Shown here in pieces: positions 9,005 to 19,200 of a stretch of 64,000 nt of DNA. The notes beneath the pieces were generated by a model. That model was given only the letters and a program-made list of their open reading frames with translations. It was not told the origin of the DNA and ran no database searches. Both the position numbers and the translations under genes were made by a program. Source of the DNA: Armatimonadota bacterium (GTDB taxonomy: Bacteria > Armatimonadota > Zipacnadia > Zipacnadales > JABUFB01). Numbering within the stretch: the first letter of the stretch is position 1; each line of letters opens with the position of its first letter. The stretch is from positions 170,622-234,621 of the forward strand of contig JABUFB010000003.1 in NCBI GenBank assembly GCA_013314775.1. The letters run 5' to 3'.

Positions 9005-9682
9005 ATGCGTCGCGGTTTCACCCTCATTGAACTGCTGGTGGTCATCGCAATTATCGCGATCCTCGCAGCGATCCTGTTCCCGGTTTTCGCCCGGGCGCGG
9101 GAGAAGGCCCGCCAGGCAAGTTGTTCGTCGAATCTGAAGCAAATCGGCCTGGCCATGATGATGTACTGCCAGGACTATGACGAGAAGTACTGCAGCGTGT
9201 ACGACGATGGCAATGGCTACCCGGCCGGCCGCATCATCTGGGCCGACAAGATTCTGCCGTATGTCAAGAACCGCCAGATTTTCGCTTGCCCGTCCATGGA
9301 CATCAACATCGAGGCCCAGCCGGCGGGCCTGTGGCCGGGAAGCCTCCAGGCGACCCGCTACCAGATGCCGATGACCCACGTGTTCCCTGAAGGCTGGACC
9401 AGTCCCGCGTCCATGGGGTCTTTCAAAGCTCCGGCCGAGACGGTGATGATCCTCGAGTCCAGCAATGCGTGGTGGCAGCACTACTGCAACATCCACGTGA
9501 CTGCGCCCATGGGTGTCTACAATTCCAACGGAACCGACTACATCAATGGCGGACTCAACGAGCGCACGTGGCCGTGGCACAATGACGGCCTGAACGTGGC
9601 TTTCAACGACGGGCACGTCAAGTTCATGAAGATCAGCGCACTGGCTGATCCGACCCAGGCCAATCTCTGGCACCGGCAGTAA
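9005..9682 (+). CDS. Type IV pseudopilin-like secreted protein with H-X9-DG motif (copy 1)
   Basis: 225 residues. [20 protein letters not shown] is a classic class III prepilin leader: cleavage after Gly4, Phe+1, Glu+5, then one hydrophobic helix. [16 protein letters not shown] follows, the hallmark of the large Armatimonadota/Planctomycetota family. The C-terminus has [16 protein letters not shown], the prepilin-processing-associated H-X9-DG motif. It should be processed by a type IV prepilin peptidase and exported by type II secretion or pilus-like machinery, none of which lies in this window. AGGAGG is eight bases before ATG 9005. It is unlinked to the pair at 26-27.6 kb. Confidence 0.93.
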   Translation: MRRGFTLIELLVVIAIIAILAAILFPVFARAREKARQASCSSNLKQIGLAMMMYCQDYDEKYCSVYDDGNGYPAGRIIWADKILPYVKNRQIFACPSMDINIEAQPAGLWPGSLQATRYQMPMTHVFPEGWTSPASMGSFKAPAETVMILESSNAWWQHYCNIHVTAPMGVYNSNGTDYINGGLNERTWPWHNDGLNVAFNDGHVKFMKISALADPTQANLWHRQ

Positions 9683-9708
9683 TCGCGCGCAGACCGATGC
9701 AGCAAGAG

Positions 9709-9739
9709 ACGGGGAGCCCGCACGGTGCAGGCTCCCCGT
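9709..9739 (+). terminator. Hairpin terminator after pseudopilin 1
   Basis: A 10-bp perfect stem (ACGGGGAGCC at 9709-9718 with its complement at 9730-9739) and an 11-base loop lie 27 bases after the stop. The T-tract is poor. It lies between convergent genes, so it may serve both strands. Confidence 0.6.
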
Positions 9740-9766
9740 TGTCGTACATGCAAGGCGTCTGAGGCG

Positions 9767-10156
9767 TCAGGCGCGGAACATTACCAGCAGCATCTTGAAG
9801 GGCTTCACGGCCTCAACGCTGTGGGGCACGTCGGCAGGCATCACGATCATTTCCCCGGTGCCTACCGTGAAGGGGTCTGCGCCGACCACGATCCTCGCCT
9901 CTCCATCCAGCACGTAGACATGCGCGTCATAAGGTGCGGAATGGGTGCTCAGGCGCTGTCCGGCGTCAAAGGCAAAGACCGTCAGTGTGCCGACGTCCGT
10001 ATCGGCTACCGTGCTGCTGACGATGGAGTCCTTCGCATACTGAACCCGGTCAGCCACGTTGAACAGACACGCCTCGTGGGTCTTGTCTCCCGCGCAGCAG
10101 CCGCAGCCGCCGTCCTGCATTTCCTCGCAATCCTTGTGTGGGCAATCGCTACTCAT
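9767..10156 (-). CDS. Cupin-domain protein with Cys-rich N-terminus
   Basis: 129 residues. The C-terminal 85 residues form a single cupin barrel (LSTHSAPYDAHVYVLDGEA, GTGEMIVMPADVPHSVEA) with metal-type His residues. The first 30 residues hold six cysteines (C5, C10, C18, C20, C21, C30), which is unusual for a cupin and suggests a bound metal or Fe-S cluster. AGGAGG precedes ATG 10156. It lies 42 bases after the ferredoxin-like gene on the same strand, so the two are probably one operon with a redox or regulatory role (inference). Confidence 0.87.
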   Translation of the reverse strand: MSSDCPHKDCEEMQDGGCGCCAGDKTHEACLFNVADRVQYAKDSIVSSTVADTDVGTLTVFAFDAGQRLSTHSAPYDAHVYVLDGEARIVVGADPFTVGTGEMIVMPADVPHSVEAVKPFKMLLVMFRA

Positions 10157-10198
10157 TAGGACCCCTCCTGTAGCCCCGCGGGGCGGAATATGATCAGG

Positions 10199-10975
10199 TC
10201 AGACCGTCTGCCGTCCGCGAACCTCGCCGTCCACGCCGAGCGTCACCACTTCGACGGGAAGCTGCTTGCCTGCAAGCGCCAGCGCCGCCCGGACCACGTT
10301 CACCAGCCCGCCGCAGCAGGGCACTTCCATCCGGGCAAGTGTGATTGACCGAATGTCATTTTGCTGGAAGATCGCCGCGAGCTTCTGCACATGCGGGCCC
10401 GTGTCATCGAGTTTCGGGCACCCTTGCAGGACTACGCGTCCGGGTACCAGATCGCTGTGGAAGCCGCCGTAGGCGAAGGGGACGCAGTCGGCGCTGATGA
10501 GCAGGTCGGCTTCCCGCAGGTACGGCGCATTGGGGGGAACCAGGGCTAGCTGGGTCGGCCAGTTCGTGAGGGCCGAAGGAGCGCTTTGCGAGAGCCGCAC
10601 GGCAGGCGCTCGCTCCAGCTTCCGGGCCTGAGCGGAAGGGCACCCGCACGGGAGCTTATCCTTACCGCTGATGGCATCGAGCATCCCCTGAACCGACGGG
10701 CACGCAGCAGGAGCCGGTTTCCCGTGCTGCACGAGATGCTCCTGAACCGCCGCTTCATCATAGGGCGCTGCTTCGCGCACCTCGAAGCTGATGGCGCCCC
10801 GGGGGCATTCGCCCAGGCAGTCGCCCAGACCATCGCAGTAATCGTCCCGCACCAGCTTCGCCTTGCCGTTCACAAGTTGGATCGCGCCCTCATGGCAGGC
10901 ATCCACGCACAGGCCACAGCCGTCGCACTTGTCTTCATCAATCTTGATGATCTTGCGGGTCACCAGTGTGCTCAT
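10199..10975 (-). CDS. Ferredoxin-type 4Fe-4S protein with C-terminal extension
   Basis: 258 residues. The N-terminal 65 residues resemble a 2[4Fe-4S] ferredoxin: C17-x2-C20-x2-C23-x3-C27, then C47-x5-C53-x3-C57. In the second motif the expected middle Cys is Leu50, so cluster II may be 3Fe-4S or may use another ligand. More cysteines follow (PCGCPSAQ near 109, then ISADCVPF, LQGCPKLDD and VPCCGGLVN in the C-terminal domain). That region resembles iron-sulfur proteins with a redox-sensing or electron-transfer role. GAGGTGA precedes ATG 10975. It leads an operon with the Cys-rich cupin gene. The partner reductase is not in the window. Confidence 0.88.
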   Translation of the reverse strand: MSTLVTRKIIKIDEDKCDGCGLCVDACHEGAIQLVNGKAKLVRDDYCDGLGDCLGECPRGAISFEVREAAPYDEAAVQEHLVQHGKPAPAACPSVQGMLDAISGKDKLPCGCPSAQARKLERAPAVRLSQSAPSALTNWPTQLALVPPNAPYLREADLLISADCVPFAYGGFHSDLVPGRVVLQGCPKLDDTGPHVQKLAAIFQQNDIRSITLARMEVPCCGGLVNVVRAALALAGKQLPVEVVTLGVDGEVRGRQTV

Positions 10976-11059
10976 TATCTCTCACCTCGCCGGGTTGTTC
11001 TTGACTGTCTGCATCTTACCCGTCGGGGGGAACGGCTACTTTGACCTGAGTCAAGAGCA

Positions 11060-12360
11060 GTGAAAATGTGTGTGGAGAGCCGCACTGGAAGATTGGCATC
11101 GCGATCCGCTGCCGTCCCCGGTCGGCAATCTCTTCAGCCTTCGCGTCCCGGCAGGACGCCCGGCCGAAGGCCCCCAGACCCGGGTTGAAACACGGGGGGT
11201 CTGCCGCCCCCTTCGGGGGCTCTTATAATTTGGAGGGGGGCCCTGATTCCACCAGCTGACGCTGGTGGCAAGAGACTGACGCCCCTGCGGGGCTGGACGG
11301 CAACGGCAAACGGCGTCGGCCGTCCCCATCAATCGCGTAGGCCGCCCGCCCCGGTCGGCAGTCGTTATTGGAGACGAGGCAATCTCCTCGGCCTTTGCGT
11401 CCGGCAGGACGCCCGGCCGAAGGCCCCCAGACCCGGGTTGAAACACGGGGGGTCTGCCGCCCCCTTCGGGGGCTCTTATAATTTGGAGGGGGGCCCTGAT
11501 TCCACCAGCTCACGCTGGTGGCAAGAGGCTGACGCCCCTGCGGGGCTGGACGGCAACGGCAAACGGCGTCGGCCGTCCCCATCAATCGCGTAGGCCGCCC
11601 GCCCCGGTCGGCTGTCGTTATTGGAGACGAGGCAATCTCCTCGGCCTTTGCATCCGGCAGGACGTCCGGCCGAAGGCCCCCAGACCCGGGTTTCAACCCG
11701 GGGCACCGATCCGGGGCGTCTGCCGCCCCCTTCGGGGGCTCTTATAATCTCGAAGGAGGGGGCCTGATTCCACCAGCTTACGCTGGTGGCAAAGGGCTTC
11801 CGCCCCTGCGGGGCTGGACGGCAACGGCAAACGGCCTTGGGCGGCAAACGGCAAACGGCGTCGACCGTCCCCATCAATCGCGTAGGCCGCCCGCCCCGGT
11901 CGGCAGTCGTTATTGGAGACGAGGCAATCTCCTCGGCCTTTGCGTCCGGCAGGACGCCCGGCCGAAGGCCCCTAGCCCCGGGTTTCAACCCGGGGCACCA
12001 ACCCGGGGCATCGACGCGCCCGCAGGCGGAGGTCGGATTTCTGCCGCCCCCTTCGGGGGCTCTTATAATCTGGAGGGGGGCCCTGATTCCACCAGCTTAC
12101 GCTGGTGGCAAGAGGCTGACGCCCCTGCGGGGCTGGACGACAAACGGCAACGGCCTGTCGAGCGGGACGCTCAGCCTTCGCGTCCCGTCAGGACGCCCGG
12201 CCGAAGGCCCCCAGACCCGGGTTTCAACCCGGGGCACCAACCCGGGGCGTCAACCCGGAGCGTCAACCTACTACGCGTCCGGCAGGACGCCCGGCCGCAG
12301 GCCCCTAGCCCCGGGTTTCAACCCGGGGCGTCAACCCGGGGCATCAACGACCTGAAGGTC
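11060..12360. repeat. Imperfect tandem intergenic repeat array (~250-320 bp units)
   Basis: Four long units and two fragments fill the gap between the ferredoxin and phosphohexomutase genes. Landmarks recur in order: GGCAGTCGTTATTGGAGACG (11357, 11609 with one change, 11902), the CTCTTATAAT box (11220, 11472, 11740, 12060), a hairpin around CCACCAGC-n-GCTGGTGG, CGCCCCTGCGGGGCTGG, and the palindrome CCCGGGTTTCAACCCGGG (11685, 11976, 12215, 12311, with small variants). Unit spacing is about 252, 267 and 320 bp, because of insertions within the CCCGGG-rich part. Open frames exist on both strands only because 252 is divisible by three; they contain no recognisable protein and no ribosome-binding site. 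Confidence 0.9.
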
Positions 12361-12392
12361 GGCAGCGTGACACCCCCCCAAGGCCTCCGTTC

Positions 12393-13898
12393 TCACCCCA
12401 GGACGTCCCGTGCGACCTGCATTGCTTCGTCCACCAGCGCCCGGGCTTTGCGGGTGGTGTCGTGCTCGGCGATGAACCGCACGATCGGTTCGGTGTTACT
12501 GGGCCGGACATGCACCCAGGAGCCGTCCGGGTAACGCACCCGCACACCGTCGTCGTCGCGCTTGTCTCGTTGGGGCACATCTGCCGCAAGCAGGTGCCTG
12601 AACACCGCCTTGAGCACTTTGTTCTGCTGGCGGAGCGACCCGAACCGCATGCTGTCTTTCACGATGACGCAAGGCGGCAGCACGCTCCTGCGCCAGTGGT
12701 CCAGGAGCAGGCGTTCATCGCCGGGGCGCTGCAGGTCGCCCCTGTCCCGGCTCAGTTTCCAGCGCGCAAGGCCCTGCAGGATGAGTGCGATGGAGTTCAG
12801 GCTGTCGCGACAGTATTGGTTGCGACCGTCGATGATGCCGCCGCCGCCCTCGCCACCGAAGGCGAAGACATCCGCGCCAGGATGTCCGCGCCGTGCGTTC
12901 TCCAGGAGTTCCTGCAGCTTGAGCACCACGTTGACCTCGCCCACCGGGGACCTATCGAAATCGAACCCGTAATCTTCCGCCACCTGCTCGATCATGCGGC
13001 TGGTGGAGGTGTTGCAGGCCATGACTACATGCTGCCCGTTTTCGCGGGCCTGGGCTGCCACCGATGCCGCTCCCAGCGCCAGGGTGTACTCCTCCCCAAT
13101 TGCCATGCCCCGCACACCGCTCTTTCCCGGCACGCAGGCTGCGATGGACACCCGGTCAGCGTCGGGGTCCTGGGAGAACCCGATGTGATAGCCAAGCTCG
13201 GCCACCCGCGCCGCAAGTTGTTTCATGTGCGCGGGCACCGGTTCGGGCTTATGGGTGAACCGGCCTGTCGGCTCAGCGTTCATAACATCCAGCTTCGCCA
13301 CGCCGAGACGGGAAAGCAGATCCCCGGCACACAGACACCCTGCGCCGTTGTTGCAGTCGATGACCACTGTCAGTTGCGCGCGGCGAATCAGGTCGCAGTC
13401 CACGAGGGAGGCAATCCGCTCGACGTGGCGCTCCATCGCCCCGCCGGCGCACTCGATCGCGCCGATCTTGTCATACGCGACGGTCGAGAAAAGCCCCTTG
13501 CGCCAGGCCGCGATGACCTCTTCTGCCTGATCGGGGAACAGGATGATGCCGTCAGGGCGGTAGAACTTCAGACCGTTCTCGTCCTCCGGATTATGACTGG
13601 CACTGATGTAAACGCCGCCCGAGAGTGTGTCATCGAAGCGAATCGCGGTTTGGAAAGCGGGCACCGGAAGGACCCCGAAGTCCACGACATCCCGGCCGCT
13701 CTGGCACAGCCCGGCAACCACTGCGGCGCGCAGCATCTCCCCGGTGACCCGGGTGTCGCGGCCCAGGGCGATGCGCCGGCCGGGCGACCATCCCGCGAAA
13801 GCCCGGGCGAATTCCAGGGCGACTTGTACGGTCAGCCCCTGGCCGACCACCCCTCGCACTCCAGAGATTCCCACTTTCAGATCGAGATCGTCTGCCAC
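12393..13898 (-). CDS. Phosphohexomutase (phosphoglucomutase/phosphomannomutase family)
   Basis: I choose GTG 13898 (AAGGAGGAG nine bases upstream), giving 501 residues. The four family signatures are present: catalytic phosphoserine loop SASHNP (S101), metal loop DPDADR (244-249), sugar-binding loop GGEGGGGIIDG (about 348-358) and C-terminal phosphate loop RPSNTEP. It interconverts hexose-1- and hexose-6-phosphates and so feeds nucleotide-sugar synthesis. The GEGGGG loop does not let me separate PMM, PGM and GlmM activities. It is divergent from the beta-propeller gene at 14029. Confidence 0.93.
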   Translation of the reverse strand: MADDLDLKVGISGVRGVVGQGLTVQVALEFARAFAGWSPGRRIALGRDTRVTGEMLRAAVVAGLCQSGRDVVDFGVLPVPAFQTAIRFDDTLSGGVYISASHNPEDENGLKFYRPDGIILFPDQAEEVIAAWRKGLFSTVAYDKIGAIECAGGAMERHVERIASLVDCDLIRRAQLTVVIDCNNGAGCLCAGDLLSRLGVAKLDVMNAEPTGRFTHKPEPVPAHMKQLAARVAELGYHIGFSQDPDADRVSIAACVPGKSGVRGMAIGEEYTLALGAASVAAQARENGQHVVMACNTSTSRMIEQVAEDYGFDFDRSPVGEVNVVLKLQELLENARRGHPGADVFAFGGEGGGGIIDGRNQYCRDSLNSIALILQGLARWKLSRDRGDLQRPGDERLLLDHWRRSVLPPCVIVKDSMRFGSLRQQNKVLKAVFRHLLAADVPQRDKRDDDGVRVRYPDGSWVHVRPSNTEPIVRFIAEHDTTRKARALVDEAMQVARDVLG

Positions 13899-14028
13899 TG
13901 TCGCCAACTCCTCCTTCCGCATGTGTCCTGTGGCACAGCGTCCGTGAAGGCCTGCGAGCCTTCCGGCGCGAATAGGAGTGTACACGATACCGGGCCGCCG
14001 TCAATGCGCCCGGCGGAGGATGACCCAC

Positions 14029-16260
14029 GTGCTGACAAGAGCAATTCCCCTGTGCGTGACTCTTCTCGCGCTGTGCGTCGCAGCGTGGTGCGCCGACATC
14101 ACCTGGACCAATTTCGGCCCCGGCGGCGGAGGGTGGATCCAGTCCATTGCCTGCGACCCGCGAGACCCCAACGTGCTCTATGTGGGCTGCGATGTGGGCG
14201 GGTTCTACCTCTCCACAGATGGCGGGCAATCGTGGCGCATCCAGAACCAGGGGCTCAATGACGCCTTCGTGGAATGCCTGGCGGTGAGCCCTCAAGATAA
14301 CAAGGTCATCCTCCTCGGCATGGAGGGAGGCGTATTCAAGTCCACCGACGGCGGGAGCACGTGGCAGTGGAAGAGGCAGGGCTTCCCCGAGCCTCAGCGT
14401 TACGCCTTCTCCGCACCCATTGGCGGCCTGTGTTTCGATCCGACCGACCCGAATACCGTATACGCAGGCATCGGCCGGCCCCGCTGGCAGAAGGACGGCA
14501 AGGGTCATATCTACAAGAGCGTCGATTGTGGCGAGTCCTGGGCGCTGGTGACGCCGGAGGGAATGCTTCCCGCGGATGCGATCGTCTGCGACATCGAGGT
14601 GGCGCCTGACGGCGCATATGTGCTGGCGGCCACAAACCGCGGAGTGTTCCGGAGCGAGGACAAGGGCGCCACGTGGGTGAGTTCCGGCGTCGGCCTGGAT
14701 CACCCGCACGTGTTGGAAATGGCTATCGCGCCTTCGGACCCACGCATCGTCTACTGCACGCTGCAGACCACCGCGCGAGACGAGGAGCCCTGGAACGGCG
14801 GGGTGTTCCGCTCGGAGGATGGCGGCAAGACCTGGACACGGCGCAGTAAGGGATTGGACCAGCGTGTGGATTCCCGCAACAAGCCCGCCCCTATGAACTC
14901 CATCTACAAGGAAATCGTGGTGGACCCGCGCGATGCCAACGTGGTGTACGTCGGCGGCGCGTCGTGGGTGAGTGCAGGGGTGTTCAAGAGCACCGACGGG
15001 GGGATGAACTGGGCGCGGAGCAGTTGGCATTTCGGCGATCAGGCCAACATGGATCGTGGCTGGATCACTCAATGGGGCCCGAGCGTGGAGTGCCTGGCGA
15101 TTTCCCCGGCCAACCCCGATCTGCTGGTGTTCGGCACCTCCGGCCATGTATACCTGACCGATGACGCGGGGCAGACCTGGCAGCAGCGCTACTGCCGCCA
15201 GTTCGAAGACGGGCGTTTCACGGGCACCGGGCTGGAAGTCACGTGCATGTTTGACGTGGTGCTCGACCCGGTTGACCCCGCGCGCGGGTACTTCTGCTTC
15301 TATGACATCGGCCTGCTCATCAGCGATGACGGCGGCAGGACTTTCCGCCGCAGCGCCGAGGGAATGAAGAACGCCGGCAACTGCTTCACCGTGGTGGTTG
15401 ACCCTGCCGACAACGCGAAGCTCTGGGCCTGCAGCGGGCAGTGGGGGTCCAACGTGGGCGATGTTTGCCGCAGCACTGACCGCGGCGCGACCTGGACGGT
15501 AGTTGGCGAACCCCGGACCGGCCTGCCTGTGGGCCAGACGCGCTCCCTGGTGCTGGATCCGGCTTCCCCGGAAGGCTCGCGCACGCTGTACGTCACCTGC
15601 AACGGCCACGGGGTCTTCAAGAGCACCGACGATGGCCTTTCGTGGTCAGCGATCAACGCCGGCCTGCCTGAGAAGGCCGTCACGCAGCCGTGCCGCCTGG
15701 TGATGAACCCGGCTAATCCGGAGCACCTGCGAGTGGCACTGGGCGGCAATCCTCTCAACGGTGCGGGAATCTACGAGACCACCGATGGCGGCGCGAACTG
15801 GACCAGGATCAGCACCTATGCGCCTTTCGGGGACCTGAAGGACTTCGTGGCTGATCCCCGGGATTTCGCCACCCTGTATATCTGCCAGCGCGAGAAGTAC
15901 GACCGCACACTGTCCCCGCCGCAGTTGCTCCCCGGCGGGCTGTTCAAGAGCACCGACGGTGGGAAGACCTGGGCGCGCGTCTATGACTATCACTTCACCA
16001 ACTGCGTCGCGGTGAGCCCAGCAGATAGTCAGGTGCTGTATGTCGGGACTACCGACCATCCGTACCATGATGCCAACATTGCGCAGGGCGTGCTGAAGTC
16101 CTCGGACGGCGGCGCAACCTGGCAGCAGGAAATTGAGGGCATGACCTGGCCCAATGTCTCGTGTATATCCGTCGACCCCCACGACCCGTCGCGCATTTTC
16201 GCGGGTGTGGGGGGCAATGGCGGGTTCGTCGGGATCGACCGCGAAATCCAGGCCCGGTAG
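14029..16260 (+). CDS. Secreted Asp-box (BNR) beta-propeller protein
   Basis: GTG 14029 (GGAGG nine bases upstream) is preferred over ATG 14020, which abuts the same GGAGG. The signal peptide reads LTRAIPLCVTLLALCVAAWCA. The 743-residue protein carries at least 13 Asp boxes of the form S-x-D-G-G-x-T-W, for example STDGGQSW, STDGGSTW, SEDGGKTW, STDGGMNW and SSDGGATW. They are spaced as in two stacked seven-bladed propellers of the sialidase/GH74-xyloglucanase/VPS10 type. It might be a GH74-like endo-glucanase or a non-catalytic binding protein; I cannot fix the catalytic acids. It lies 36 bases upstream of the GH42-like gene and is probably cotranscribed with it. Confidence 0.9.
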   Translation: MLTRAIPLCVTLLALCVAAWCADITWTNFGPGGGGWIQSIACDPRDPNVLYVGCDVGGFYLSTDGGQSWRIQNQGLNDAFVECLAVSPQDNKVILLGMEGGVFKSTDGGSTWQWKRQGFPEPQRYAFSAPIGGLCFDPTDPNTVYAGIGRPRWQKDGKGHIYKSVDCGESWALVTPEGMLPADAIVCDIEVAPDGAYVLAATNRGVFRSEDKGATWVSSGVGLDHPHVLEMAIAPSDPRIVYCTLQTTARDEEPWNGGVFRSEDGGKTWTRRSKGLDQRVDSRNKPAPMNSIYKEIVVDPRDANVVYVGGASWVSAGVFKSTDGGMNWARSSWHFGDQANMDRGWITQWGPSVECLAISPANPDLLVFGTSGHVYLTDDAGQTWQQRYCRQFEDGRFTGTGLEVTCMFDVVLDPVDPARGYFCFYDIGLLISDDGGRTFRRSAEGMKNAGNCFTVVVDPADNAKLWACSGQWGSNVGDVCRSTDRGATWTVVGEPRTGLPVGQTRSLVLDPASPEGSRTLYVTCNGHGVFKSTDDGLSWSAINAGLPEKAVTQPCRLVMNPANPEHLRVALGGNPLNGAGIYETTDGGANWTRISTYAPFGDLKDFVADPRDFATLYICQREKYDRTLSPPQLLPGGLFKSTDGGKTWARVYDYHFTNCVAVSPADSQVLYVGTTDHPYHDANIAQGVLKSSDGGATWQQEIEGMTWPNVSCISVDPHDPSRIFAGVGGNGGFVGIDREIQAR

Positions 16261-16296
16261 GCCGGGCCGGCAATCACGGCTCGCTGGAGGCAGATC

Positions 16297-19200
16297 ATGA
16301 TCCGCGCAATGCTGATCCTCGCGGGGGTGCTCCTCATGACCCCAACTTTCGCGCAGGGCAATTTCGTCTGGACCGTAGACGACTTCTCGTCCGTTGACCT
16401 GAGCGCCTGGCAGAGCAGCATGTCACCCGAGTACTACCGGGGCGGCGAAGGTCAAAAGGGCCTGGAAATCATCGACGACCCGGAGCGCGGTCAGGTCTTG
16501 CGTTGCGACGTGCGCTACGTGGACGACAAGGCCAGCGAACCGTGTTTCATCACCCGGAAACTCACCCCTCAGCCGGGCAAGCTTGACGTGGTCGGGGTGC
16601 GGTTTTATGCAAAGTTCACGGAGGCCGCGATCGCACCTGAAGGCGGGTTCCGGGTGCGCCTGCGCACTTCGGACACCGCCTTCACCGACTACGACGTGCA
16701 GGAACAACTCGGCCGGCCCTTCCCGGTGGGCGAGTGGGTCGCGGTGAACCTGGAGACCGGTATCGGCCCGAACGTGCGGAACATCTGGAACGACGTCTTC
16801 GGCACTATCCGGGAGATCACGTTCCGGCTGGATGACATTGACGACCGCAATGCCCAGTTCGCGCTGCTGCTGGATGATGTCCAGCTCGTCATGAGACAGC
16901 CGGCGCAGGAGCAGTCCTATGAGCCGAAGCAGTCGGAGCGTCCGGCTCATGAGGGCGTGCGGGTTCTGCTTCTCAAGCACCGGGCCGCGGGGTACTACGG
17001 GCTGGAGGAAGCAATCCGGCAGGCGTATCCGGAGGCGCAGATCGACACCTGCCACTACCGCGGCCTGCACTTCGAATTCTTCGACTTCCCGCAGACCCGT
17101 GAGGACGTGCTCGCGTATGATCTGATCGTGCTGCTGAGCATCGACCCCTTCGTGATGACCTGGGAGCAGGCAACGTGGATTGCCGACGCGGTGGTCTCGG
17201 GCAGCAGGCTGGTGGTCTTCGGCGGGCCGGTGACGCTGAACGCGTCCAGGGACTTCAAGGCGCCGCTGAGGGCGGTGCTCCCGGTAACCTTCGAGCCCGG
17301 AGCGAAGGCGTTGCCTATCAACAAGCCACCGGTTCCCGGAGAACCGCACTACCTCAATGCGGGGCTGGATCCGGCAGGTCTCGGCACCGTCACGGAGATG
17401 CAGGACCTGCGGCCCATCGAGGGCGCAGCGGTTCCCTGGACCGCCGGCGACAGGCCTCTCGTGATCACCGCACCCATGGGCAAAGGCGTCAGCACGGTGG
17501 TGAACACCTGGGTCCACGCCGCGAACTCAGCCACCGGAGACTTCTTCACCTCAACCCTCTCGGATGACTTCCTGCGGACGCTGGTACGGTTCGGGCCCGA
17601 GAGCACGACGCCCGCGATCACCGACCTGAAACTGCCGCCGCTGAGCGTGATGGGGGCAGCGGAACTGACGGCTGTCGCGACGGTTTCGGGAGAGCGGCGG
17701 GAGTTTCCGATCTCGATACCCGCGCCCAAGCAGGCGGAGGAGAAGTATCCCTTCGTCATTGCCGCTTCCGCACCGGATGGCGGGCGAGAGGTGCGAGACT
17801 TCGAGATCACCGTGCTTCACCCGCTGGACTTGCGAGTGCTGTGGACACGGGGCAAGTACACCTTTGCGCCCGGAAGCCCGGTGGAGTTCACCGTGGACAC
17901 CCGGCGGCGCGACCTGGCCCGGGTGAGCCCGGGCTCGGGCCCCCGGGTGGACTACTCCGGGGGCCAATTCCCCGTGAGTGTGGACAACTTCGTGGACCCC
18001 TGGGTCTACCAGCCGGGGACCGAGACCGTCATGCACAATCTCGCTGGCGCTGAAGACGTGCGAGTGCAGGAACGCACCGAGAACCTGCTGCCTCGCTGGA
18101 ACGTGACGGGTTTCGCGGTGTGCGCGCGGCCGGCGGAGAACCTGCGGATCGGCGAAGACGGGCGCATTCTCCGCGTGGAGCGGGACATCCAGGCGAATCC
18201 CGGCGGCAAGGTGCGGGTCCAGACCCGGTACGAGGTGCTGCAGGACATGCGGGTCAGCCGCCTGCCCCTGAACGTGAGTTTCCCGGTGAGCAACTACGCC
18301 GGACTGAAATACACCGCGACCCAGGAGGAGGGTGTGCGCGAAGGGGTCTTCCCTGTGGATACCACCCCGGGCAATCTGTTCAGCGGTCACGGACTGGACA
18401 TGACCATCCAGACCCCGGACGGTCCCGTGGCCCTTCGTGTGGTGGAGCCCGGCGTTCGCGTCTGGCTGCGTGACCTGCGGCAGTTCGACATGACCACCTA
18501 CCGGCTGGAGATTGAGTCGCCCCTGGAGGGCAAGGAAGCCAGGGCCGGCGACACTTACACGCTTACCCTCGAGATGAGCGGGCCGGTGACCGGCGCGACC
18601 GATCTTCTGGCGGCACTGCAGGAGATGCCTCACATACAGGCGGAGTTAGTCGATCCGACCACAGGATACCGGTGGGATGTGCCGCGGGTGGAATCTGAGA
18701 CCGGTGCGCGGTTCGCGGGCAGCCTGCCGAACCTGGCCTCGGGCGAATACGCGCTGGAGGTTACGGCTTCCGTGGCCGGGGAGACGGTGTGCACGCAACG
18801 CGCAACCTGTTACGTCGTTGACCCCCTGGACCTCGGCGACTTCTTCCCACTCATGTCCATCGTGGGCGTCGACGGCGACGGATTCTGGCTGGATGACGCC
18901 GGAATCCAGGCCCGGGTGGAGGACCTGATCGACCACGGCTTCAACACCGCGGCGATCACCGGGACAAGCAGCTTCCAGTCGGACACGCCGCGCAATAACC
19001 AGCGGCTGAAAGGCGTGGCCGAAAGCTATGCCCAACGCCGGGGCATGGCGACGACTTACGAGTACTCCAGTTTCACCGACCTCAACGCCAGTGGCCCGCC
19101 GGCGGTGTGTCCCTTCGATCCCGGCTACCGCGATCACCTTCGCGGACGGCTCGAGTGGCAGGTGGATGTGGGCAAGCGCACCCCGCGCCTGATCTCGGCC

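Noticed and set aside
8780-9673. Upstream extension of the isomerase frame to about 565 residues
   Set aside because: It runs antisense through the pseudopilin gene, and ATG 8779 has its own ribosome-binding site and family-typical start.
11060-12360. Open frames and CRISPR-like look of the repeat array
   Set aside because: Units are too long for CRISPR and lack regular spacers. Frames stay open only because the unit length is a multiple of three.
12462-14261. 599-residue plus-strand frame over the phosphohexomutase
   Set aside because: Antisense shadow of a gene with all four family signatures; high G+C keeps the opposite strand open.
13630-15609. 659-residue minus-strand frame over the propeller gene
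   Set aside because: Antisense to thirteen Asp boxes; no domain or ribosome-binding site.
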